This document shows, piece by piece, positions 14,007 through 20,298 of a stretch of DNA of 20,298 nt. Source of the stretch: JANQQZ01 sp039179915 (GTDB lineage Bacteria > Planctomycetota > Phycisphaerae > Phycisphaerales > UBA1924); NCBI GenBank assembly GCA_039179915.1, contig JBCDEF010000023.1, positions 1 through 20,298 on the forward strand, given 5' to 3'. Position 1 is the first letter of the stretch, and every line of letters begins with the position of its first letter. The notes under the pieces are model-generated. The model was given only the letters and a program-made list of their open reading frames with translations, made no database searches and was not told the origin of the DNA. The translations under genes were made by a program, and so were the position numbers.

Positions 14007-17000
14007 TCAGCTCCCCGCCGGAGCCGGTGATGGCGGCACCGGAGCCGGGGGCACGGCGACCGGGCCGCCCTCGTCGGTCGGGTCCTTCTTGCCCGACCAG
14101 ACCAGCGGCGCCGCGACGGCGACCGAGGAATAGGTCCCGACGATCACCCCGATCAGCAGCGTGAACGAGAACGCCCGCACGCCCTCGCCGCCGGAGGTGT
14201 ACAGGATGCCGACGGCCAGCAGCGTCGTGCCGGAGGTGATCACCGTGCGGCTGAGCGTCTGGTTGATCGAGAGGTTGACGACCCTGCGGCTCGCGTAGTC
14301 GAGCTTGCCCCGGTTCTCGCGGATGCGGTCCATGATGATGATCGAGTCGTTGAGCGAATAGCCGATGATCGTCAGCAGCGCCGCGACCAGGCTCAGGTCG
14401 ATCTTAAACGGCAGGATGTTGACGCTCCGCGCCAGGTCGGCGGTCGTCTGGTTCTCGTAGAGGATCTCGGCGAGCGCGATCAGCCCGATCGCGATCATTA
14501 CGTCGTGCAGCAGCGCGGCGATGGCGGCCATCGAATAGCGGACCGAACCGAACCTCACCCAGATGTAGATCGTGATCAGCACGAAGCTCAAGAAGACCGC
14601 GGCGACCGCGCGGGCCCGGAACGTGCCCGCGATCGACGCGTCGAAGCTGTCGACCCCCGCGAGCGATTCGCTCCGCTTGAGCGCCTTCGAGACCAGGTCC
14701 CACTCGGTCGCGGCGACCTCCGCCCACCAGCGGTCCTGGCTGTCGTAGACGCTCAGGTCGGGGTCGGAGACGACGAGCGCCGCCGACACGATCGACTCGG
14801 GCGTGCCTTCGAGGATCACGAGTTCGTGGGGCCGGCCGAGGTAGTCGCTGAATTCCGCGTCGCGTCGCATGAACTCGAGGCGCTCGAACAGGTCGTCCTC
14901 GCTGACACGCGGCTGGATGTTCTCCATCACGATCGCGACCCCGCCGTCGTACGCCGAGACGTCCGTGATCACCCCGGCCCGCCGGATCGTTGCGCCCAGC
15001 CGCGTTTCGGTGATCGGGAAGACCGGCGCCTGGCGGACATTGGTCTCCAGGTCCGACTCGAAGCTCAGCGGCGGCTTGGTGGGCAGGACATCCGCGAAGG
15101 CTTCCTGCAGCGAGGTGCTCACGGCGTTCTGGTCGGTCGAGAGCGTCTTGATCTTGAAGGTCGTCGAGGTCACGCCGTCGCCCTGCGGGTTCACGGGCAG
15201 GACCTCGGCGTTGACCATGTCGCCGAGCGGGGAATCGGGTCCGGCGTTCTCGGCGATGGCGGCGATGCGTTCGGCGACCTCGGGCCGGGCCATGGTCAGC
15301 CGTTGCCCGGCGTCGTCCTGCCGGAAGACCATGGTGACCGCCGTGCCGCCGCGGAACTCGTTGTCGAGCATCTCCGGGCCCTGGCGGACGATCATCGTGA
15401 TGCCCAGCCCGACGAAGCAGGCCGAGACGACGATCGCCGGCACGCGGATCGAGAGCCAGTCGATCTTGGGCTCCAGGGCCCGCTCGAGCGCCGGGACGGA
15501 GCCGGGCAGCGAGGGCAGGCTGCCGACGCCGAACCGCGTGATCAGCCAGGCGAACAGGATGCGGCTGATCACCAGCGCTGTGAACAGGGTGCCGACCACG
15601 CCGATGCCCAGCGTGATCGCGAAGCCGCGGATCTCCTGCGTGCCGATGTTGGCCAGCACGAGGCAGACGATCAGGTTCGTGACGTTGCCGTCGACGATCG
15701 AGGACAGGGCCTTGTCGAACCCGAGCTGGACGGCCTTCTTGATGTTCGCGCCGTTGCGGATCTCTTCGCGGATCCGCTCGAAGATCAGCACGTTGGCGTC
15801 GACCGCCATGCCGAAGGTCAGGATGATGCCGGCGATGCCGGGCAGGGTCAGCGCGGCCCGGCCGAGCGAGAGCATCGCGAGGATCAGCAGCGCGTTGCAG
15901 GCCAGCGCCGTCACCGCGATCGCCCCGCTCGTGAAGTAGTACACGATCATGAAGCCGCTGACGATAATCAGCGCGATCAGCCCGGCCCGCAGCCCGGCGT
16001 CGAGGTTGTCCTGGCCCAGCTCGGGGCCGAGGATCGACTGGCTGATCGGCCGGGGCGTGAGGCTGGCCGACAGCGTGCCCGCGTTGAGCGTCCGGATGAT
16101 GTCGCGGCGTTCCGAGGGCGAGTTGATGCCCGTGATCTGGCCCGAGCTGGTGATCTTGCCCTGGAGCGTCGGGGCGGTGATCGCGCGGTCGTCGAGGACC
16201 ACGCCCATCCGCTCGCCGAGGTTCTGCTCCGTCAGCCGGCCGAGCAGCCTGGCGCCGGCCGGGTCCATGCGGAAGCCCACGGCCGGGGCGCCGTTCTCGT
16301 CGATCTGTTCGAACGCGCTGGCGACCCGCCAGCTGTCCTCGCGGTTCTCCTGGAGCAGTGCTTTGTCGCGGCGGTCGTAGAGCAGCATGTAGAGCTGGCC
16401 CTCGTACTCCTCGACGACGAAGTCGGTCGTGCGGAAGAAGGCCGCCGGGTCGGCGAGCATGAACTCGGCCTGCTGGATCGTGTTGACCCAGGCGGTCGGG
16501 TCAGCGAGCTCGAGCCAGATCGCGTCGGGCGCGGTCGCCGCCCGCGGCCCGCTCTCGCGGAGCTCTTGGCGGAGCTGCTGCTCGTCGGGGTGCTCGTCGA
16601 TACGCGGTGCGATGCGGAACTCGAGCACGCCCGAGCCCTGCAGCAGGCGGATCAGGTCGCTCGGGTCGTCGAGCGTCGAGCGTTCGGACTGGTACGACTC
16701 GAAGGCGGTCAGCACGCTCTCGATCGCGTCGATCTGATCGGCGTGGGCTTCGCGGATGTCTTCGAGGGCCCGCGACCTCGGGCTCGGGATCGGGAAAGGC
16801 TCGGGGGCGTCGTCGTCGAGCACCAGCCGCTGCTCGTCGCTGAGGCTCAGCGCGTTGCGCAGGTCCTCGGCCCGGACCACCGTGTCGAGGATCTCCTGGC
16901 GTGCATCGTTGAGGCGGATCCGGGCCGCGCCGATCTCGACGAGGATCGATTCGACGACCTCGTCGGGCGCGGGCGGGTCGCTGGCCTCGGCGCGATCCAG

Positions 17001-17498
17001 ACGCTGGCCGGCCTCGCGTTCGGTGTCGAACGCCTCGGCGGCACGCTCAAATGCCGCGAGCCGGGTCTCGAGCCCGGCGGACAGACGCTCGAACTCGGCC
17101 TCGCGCTCGGCGGCGGGCAGCGCGATCGCGCGGTCGACCTCCTGCGGCGAGATCTCGCGGGCGGCGATCTCCGCCAGCGCGTCTTCGTAGGTCTGGCGCA
17201 GGGCCTTGACGCGATCGCTCGGCAGCGGCATCGTGATCTCGAGCCGGTCCCGGCCCTGCGGCACGATCGAGATCTCCAGCAGCCCGTCCGGGTCGACCCG
17301 GTCTTTGAGCACGGTGATCGTGCGGCTCATGACCTCGCCGGCGTTCTCGTCGGCGGCGATCTGAAGCTGGTAGACGAGGCTGAACCCGCCGCGCAGGTCC
17401 TTGCCCTGGCGGAGGTTCTCGCTCGGCGGGTAGATCGAGGCCGCCGCGAGCATCAGCAGCGCGAGGACGAGGCACGTGTTTCTGACAAGATGGCGCAT
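14007..17498 (-). CDS. secDF: Fused SecDF protein-export membrane protein
   Basis: A 1163-residue fusion of SecD and SecF, RND-type proteins that use the proton motive force to pull secreted proteins through SecYEG. SecD part: first membrane helix, then GKDLRGG (32-38), VLKDRVDPDG and QGRDRLEI, VLEFRI near 291, GTLSASLTPRPISQSILGPELG, and GMAVDANVLIFERIREE near 562-579. SecF part: second short first helix, DNEFRGGTAV near 712, ALLHDVMIAIGL, then YSLNDSIIIMDRIRE and SRTVITSGTTLLA. About twelve membrane helices are expected. Residues about 100-275 (bases about 16673-17201) are a charged, helix-forming insertion not found in E. coli SecD, where the corresponding link is short. The protein ends in a Pro-rich tail. 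It follows yajC after 53 bases, the standard order. Confidence 0.97.
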   Translation of the reverse strand: MRHLVRNTCLVLALLMLAAASIYPPSENLRQGKDLRGGFSLVYQLQIAADENAGEVMSRTITVLKDRVDPDGLLEISIVPQGRDRLEITMPLPSDRVKALRQTYEDALAEIAAREISPQEVDRAIALPAAEREAEFERLSAGLETRLAAFERAAEAFDTEREAGQRLDRAEASDPPAPDEVVESILVEIGAARIRLNDARQEILDTVVRAEDLRNALSLSDEQRLVLDDDAPEPFPIPSPRSRALEDIREAHADQIDAIESVLTAFESYQSERSTLDDPSDLIRLLQGSGVLEFRIAPRIDEHPDEQQLRQELRESGPRAATAPDAIWLELADPTAWVNTIQQAEFMLADPAAFFRTTDFVVEEYEGQLYMLLYDRRDKALLQENREDSWRVASAFEQIDENGAPAVGFRMDPAGARLLGRLTEQNLGERMGVVLDDRAITAPTLQGKITSSGQITGINSPSERRDIIRTLNAGTLSASLTPRPISQSILGPELGQDNLDAGLRAGLIALIIVSGFMIVYYFTSGAIAVTALACNALLILAMLSLGRAALTLPGIAGIILTFGMAVDANVLIFERIREEIRNGANIKKAVQLGFDKALSSIVDGNVTNLIVCLVLANIGTQEIRGFAITLGIGVVGTLFTALVISRILFAWLITRFGVGSLPSLPGSVPALERALEPKIDWLSIRVPAIVVSACFVGLGITMIVRQGPEMLDNEFRGGTAVTMVFRQDDAGQRLTMARPEVAERIAAIAENAGPDSPLGDMVNAEVLPVNPQGDGVTSTTFKIKTLSTDQNAVSTSLQEAFADVLPTKPPLSFESDLETNVRQAPVFPITETRLGATIRRAGVITDVSAYDGGVAIVMENIQPRVSEDDLFERLEFMRRDAEFSDYLGRPHELVILEGTPESIVSAALVVSDPDLSVYDSQDRWWAEVAATEWDLVSKALKRSESLAGVDSFDASIAGTFRARAVAAVFLSFVLITIYIWVRFGSVRYSMAAIAALLHDVMIAIGLIALAEILYENQTTADLARSVNILPFKIDLSLVAALLTIIGYSLNDSIIIMDRIRENRGKLDYASRRVVNLSINQTLSRTVITSGTTLLAVGILYTSGGEGVRAFSFTLLIGVIVGTYSSVAVAAPLVWSGKKDPTDEGGPVAVPPAPVPPSPAPAGS

Positions 17499-17551
17499 GG
17501 GGCGATCGGATCCTGTTCTCGGCGGCGATGCCGAAGCTCGTTGGGAGGCTC

Positions 17552-18040
17552 TCAGCCGGCGTTGCGGGCCAGTTCGGGCGTCGCGGCGGGATCGGGGGCC
17601 GAGTCGTCGTCGGCTGTCTCGCCGCCGGCGGCCTCACGCAGCACCTGCTGCACGGCGCTCTTGGCGACGCGCAGCCGCGATTTGGTCTGCTCGTCGATGA
17701 TCAGGACGACCTCGTCGTCGCGCACCTCGCTGATGCTGCCGATGATCCCGCCGATGGTCTGCACCCGGTCGTGCTTGCGGAGGCTCGAGAGCAGCTCCTG
17801 CTTGCGCTTCTGCTCTTTGCGTTGCGACCGGCCGGAGAGGAAGATCATCAGCACGAAGACGCCGATGATCGCGATGAACGGGAGCATGGAGCCGAGCCCG
17901 CCGCCGGCGGGCTGGGCGCCCGGGGGCAGTCCCTGCGCGGCGCCGGGCTGGAGCGACTGCCCCGCCTCGCCGCCGCCGGCGGGCGCGGCACCGGCGGCGT
18001 TGGGCACGCCGGGGATCGATGGTTGTGCGTCTTGTCGCAT
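17552..18040 (-). CDS. yajC: Preprotein translocase subunit YajC
   Basis: A 162-residue YajC, the small partner of SecDF. The single membrane helix is at about 52-69 (MLPFIAIIGVFVLMIFLSG), followed by the family pattern RSQRKEQKRKQELLSSLRKHDRVQTIGGIIGSI (shown here as positions 71-103), then VVLIIDEQTKSRLRVAKSAV. Ahead of the helix are about 50 residues rich in Ala, Gly, Pro and Gln; E. coli YajC has only a short N-terminal segment there. The C-terminus is acidic. The ATG at 18040 has a modest GGAA ribosome-type stretch upstream; a later start without the extension is possible but no Met lies between residues 1 and 52 (Met52 is at the helix). Placed between tgt and secDF as in many bacteria. 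Confidence 0.93.
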   Translation of the reverse strand: MRQDAQPSIPGVPNAAGAAPAGGGEAGQSLQPGAAQGLPPGAQPAGGGLGSMLPFIAIIGVFVLMIFLSGRSQRKEQKRKQELLSSLRKHDRVQTIGGIIGSISEVRDDEVVLIIDEQTKSRLRVAKSAVQQVLREAAGGETADDDSAPDPAATPELARNAG

Positions 18041-18084
18041 AGCAGGGTTCCGATTGCCGATGGACGCGGCGGAGGCCGCGCGTG

Positions 18085-19365
18085 TCAGGCGGGTGTCTGG
18101 AGGCCGAGACGCCGACGCGTCGGCTCGGAGAGGCCCTCGATCGCGACGGGCCACCGTTCGGCGAACGCGAGCCACGCATCTTCGCGGACGGCCCTTCGCA
18201 AGTCCATCATGAGCCGCTGAAAGTGCCGAACATTGTGCAGGCTGACGAGGATCGGCCCGAGCATCTCCCCGGCCCTGAATAAATGCCGAATCGTGCCGCG
18301 GCCGAAGCCCGCCCCGTCGGGCGTGGCCAGCCCGTGGCGGGCCGGATCGCACGCGTGGCAGTCGCAGCCGGGCTCGATCGGGGTCCGGTCGCGCTCGTGG
18401 GCCCGGTTTTTGAGCCGCAGCGGCCCGGTGCGGGTGAACGCGGTCGCGCTCCGCCCGTTCCGCGTCGGCAGCACGCAATCGAACATGTCCACGCCCGCCA
18501 GCACCGAGGCGACAATGTCCCGCTCGTAGCCCACGCCCATCAGGTACCTGGGCCGGTCCTGGGGCAGCAGCGGCGCGGTGTGGGCGACGATCCGGTCGAT
18601 CTCGGCCTGCGACTCCCCCACCGCCACGCCCCCGATCGCGTAGCCCGGCAGGTCGATCTGGGTGATCTGCTCGGCGGACCGGGCCCGCCGCTGAAGGTCG
18701 GTCCCGCCCTGGACGATGCCGAACAACGCCTGGTCGTTGCCGCGGGCGTGGGCGGCTCTGCACCGCTCGAGCCAGCGGACGGTCCGCTCGTTGGCCTGCT
18801 CGAGCCGGTCGGCGTGGTTGTAGCCATCGCGGGAGGCGTCGCGGATCGCCGCGAGTTTCAGGCGGGTCTGGTTCACGGGGCCGGCGTTGGGGTCGACCGA
18901 GGGCGGGCAGTCGTCGAAGGCCATGATGATGTCGGCGCCCAGGTCGTTCTGGATCCGCATCGAGTCTTCGGGGGTCATGCGGATCGTTGAGCCGTCGACG
19001 ATCGAGGTGAACGTGACGCCGTCGTCGTCGACGGCGTTGGTGTCGGCCATGGAGTAGGCCTGGTAGCCTCCGGAGTCGGTCAGGATCGGCCCGTCCCAGC
19101 CCATCATGGCGTGCAGCCCGCCGAGATCGCGGACGACCCCGGGCCCGGGCCGCAGCAGCAGGTGGTACGTGTTGGCCAGCAGCACGCCGCAGCCGGCCTG
19201 CTCGAGCTGGCCCGGGTAGAGCCCTTTGACGGTCGCCTTGGTGCCGACGGTCATGAAGGCGGGCGTGTCGAACGCGCCGTGCGGCGTGGTGACACGCCCG
19301 ACGCGCGCAGACGACCGGGCGCAGGCGTGGTCGATCTCGAATCGGAGCGGTCCGGCGTCGGGCAA
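18085..19365 (-). CDS. tgt: Queuine (preQ1) tRNA-ribosyltransferase
   Basis: A 426-residue tRNA-guanine transglycosylase. It exchanges guanine 34 of Asp, Asn, His and Tyr tRNAs for preQ1 on the path to queuosine. Seen: Asp97 in TDSGGYQ, MAFDDCPP near 148-155, GIVQGG near 217, the nucleophile Asp296 in MFDCVLPTRNGR, and the zinc ligands Cys334, Cys336, Cys339 (CDCHAC) and His361 (RHLF). TDSGGYQAYS differs slightly from the common DSGGFQVFS. The only usable start before the conserved N-terminus is a TTG at 19365, one base after the rhomboid stop, so translation is probably by coupling. It lies 44 bases before yajC in the classic tgt-yajC-secDF order. Other queuosine genes are not in the window. 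Confidence 0.95.
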   Translation of the reverse strand: MPDAGPLRFEIDHACARSSARVGRVTTPHGAFDTPAFMTVGTKATVKGLYPGQLEQAGCGVLLANTYHLLLRPGPGVVRDLGGLHAMMGWDGPILTDSGGYQAYSMADTNAVDDDGVTFTSIVDGSTIRMTPEDSMRIQNDLGADIIMAFDDCPPSVDPNAGPVNQTRLKLAAIRDASRDGYNHADRLEQANERTVRWLERCRAAHARGNDQALFGIVQGGTDLQRRARSAEQITQIDLPGYAIGGVAVGESQAEIDRIVAHTAPLLPQDRPRYLMGVGYERDIVASVLAGVDMFDCVLPTRNGRSATAFTRTGPLRLKNRAHERDRTPIEPGCDCHACDPARHGLATPDGAGFGRGTIRHLFRAGEMLGPILVSLHNVRHFQRLMMDLRRAVREDAWLAFAERWPVAIEGLSEPTRRRLGLQTPA

Positions 19366-19366
19366 C

Positions 19367-20298
19367 TCAGCCGGCCCCGTCCCGGGACGATTCGGACGCC
19401 CGCTTGAGGACCTGCTGCTCCCGCTTGGTCAGGCTCTGGAGGCCCTGGTCTTTGACCTTGGCGAGGATGCGGTCGATCTGTTCCTCGTCGGCGGCTCGCC
19501 GGGCGGGCGGCTTCGTCCGGCTCGGCCTTTGACGACGAGAGATGTTGTTTGGCTTCGGCTTCGGGCTGCCGGCTCCGAAGTCGAGAAAGCCCCGCAGCAG
19601 GTGCTGGTTGCGGATGAAGAAGTAGCCGGCGATCGCGCCGCCGATGTGCGCCGCATCGCCGCCCGCGTTGTCCCCGCCGCGGAGCAGGTTGAACGCGGCG
19701 AACGCGACGTAGAAGTACGCGATCCACTTGATCTTGACCGGGATCGGCGGGATCAGGAGCATGATCCGCATGTCCGGCACGATCCGCGCGCAGGCGACCA
19801 CCACGCCGAAGACCCCCGCGGAGGCGCCGATCAGCGGCGTGCCGATGCCGGTTCGTGCCAGCGTGCCGGGCAGGGGCACGTTCATCGACGCGAGTGCGAC
19901 GAAGAACAGATAGAGCAGCCCGCCGCCGATGCCGCAGATCAGGTAGTAGGCCAGGTAGCGTCGACTGCCGAGGTACTGCTCGACCAGGCCGCCGAAGATG
20001 AACAGCCCGAGCATGTTGAAGAACAGGTGCGTCAGGTCGGCGTGCAGGAACTGGAAGGTGACCAGCCGCCAGGCCTCGAGCCGGAGGAACCCGTGCAGGA
20101 GGGAGAAGTGGCCGTAGCCGTTGAGCGCGTGCCAGGACCGGTACTGCTCCTGGGCGACGATCGTGTTGGTGACCGGGTCGACGATGGGCTTGGCCCAGGT
20201 CACGCCCATGGGGATGGTGTCGGGCCGGTCGACGTCGGCGACCTGGGCGCGGTCAAGGACCTCGCGCGGCACTGCGGCGTCGTGCACGATCGCGTCGC
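19367..20298 (-). CDS. Rhomboid-family intramembrane serine protease (5' end outside window)
   Basis: At least 306 residues of a rhomboid protease, which cuts membrane proteins within the bilayer. Counting from the GTG at 20287: RLVTFQFLHADLTHLFFNML holds the conserved His/Asn cluster (H82, H87, N91), GASAGVFG holds the catalytic Ser156, and AHIGG holds the catalytic His214. About five helices are visible. The first 70 residues are soluble, and the usual first membrane helix is missing. The frame stays open to the window edge, so the true start probably lies beyond it and the GTG is not convincing. The C-terminal cytosolic tail (about 267-295, DRILAKVKDQGLQSLTKREQ) resembles the small helical domain (DUF6576-like) found after many rhomboids. 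The tgt start follows its stop by one base. Substrates are unknown. Confidence 0.92.
   Translation of the reverse strand, partial: DAIVHDAAVPREVLDRAQVADVDRPDTIPMGVTWAKPIVDPVTNTIVAQEQYRSWHALNGYGHFSLLHGFLRLEAWRLVTFQFLHADLTHLFFNMLGLFIFGGLVEQYLGSRRYLAYYLICGIGGGLLYLFFVALASMNVPLPGTLARTGIGTPLIGASAGVFGVVVACARIVPDMRIMLLIPPIPVKIKWIAYFYVAFAAFNLLRGGDNAGGDAAHIGGAIAGYFFIRNQHLLRGFLDFGAGSPKPKPNNISRRQRPSRTKPPARRAADEEQIDRILAKVKDQGLQSLTKREQQVLKRASESSRDGAG

Noticed and set aside
14505..18212. A very long open frame (over 1200 codons) on the plus strand, antisense to secDF, yajC and the end of tgt
   Set aside because: Its translation is a low-complexity Arg/Asp/Glu/Gly-rich string with no domain, while the minus strand encodes clear SecDF, YajC and Tgt. 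It is a by-product of GC-rich codon bias.
1..20298. Mobile elements, CRISPR arrays, tRNA or rRNA genes, toxin-antitoxin or defence genes
   Set aside because: None was seen: no transposase or integrase motifs, no spaced short repeats, no tRNA-like cloverleaf in the short gaps, and every sizeable frame is explained by metabolic, transport or secretion genes.

Overview
The window is a very GC-rich, densely coded piece of a chromosome, most likely from a planctomycete of the class Phycisphaerae. This is an inference. It rests on a prepilin-type protein next to a LacI regulator, an exported protein with a PEP-CTERM-like tail ending in four arginines, an exported protein with the short cysteine-bearing dockerin-like tail common in that group, a fused SecDF and a rhomboid with a C-terminal cytosolic tail. 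HldD-like and rhomboid genes also fit a diderm envelope. No rRNA, tRNA, CRISPR array, transposase or phage gene was seen, and no gene-free stretch exceeds about 135 bases.

Left part, plus strand (127-11786): a self-contained glycan-use locus. In order it holds a pseudopilin-like protein (127-1131), a LacI-type regulator with an unusually short hinge (1163-2260), a secreted beta-sandwich protein with a PEP-CTERM-like anchor (2381-3037), a secreted two-domain beta-sandwich protein with a dockerin-like tail (3171-4517), a membrane-tethered ABC sugar-binding protein (4600-6024), two ABC permeases (6021-6947, 6944-7810), a cytoplasmic GH1 beta-glucosidase (7860-9287), a lipoprotein glycosidase of clan GH-A type (9284-10639) and the ABC ATPase (10677-11786). 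The transporter and hydrolase genes overlap or nearly touch, which indicates an operon. Terminator-like hairpins follow the lacI-type gene and each of the two exported-protein genes. The only promoter-like sequence I see lies in front of the pseudopilin gene, with a small palindrome at the expected transcription start. The likely logic is surface capture, trimming by the lipoprotein, import of oligosaccharides, cytoplasmic cleavage by GH1, and LacI control. The sugar itself cannot be read from the sequence; a beta-linked gluco-oligosaccharide is the best guess.

Right part, minus strand (window end to 11793): a compact envelope and secretion operon read from right to left. It holds a rhomboid protease (cut by the window edge), tgt, yajC, secDF, an unrecognised 54-residue membrane protein, an HldD-like heptose epimerase and a UDP-glucuronate decarboxylase (UDP-xylose synthase). 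The tgt-yajC-secDF order is widely conserved in bacteria; the sugar-nucleotide genes at the end are a local addition. SecDF carries a helical insertion of about 175 residues in its SecD part.

The two units converge with only 6 bases between their stop codons, inside a symmetrical hairpin that could end transcription both ways.
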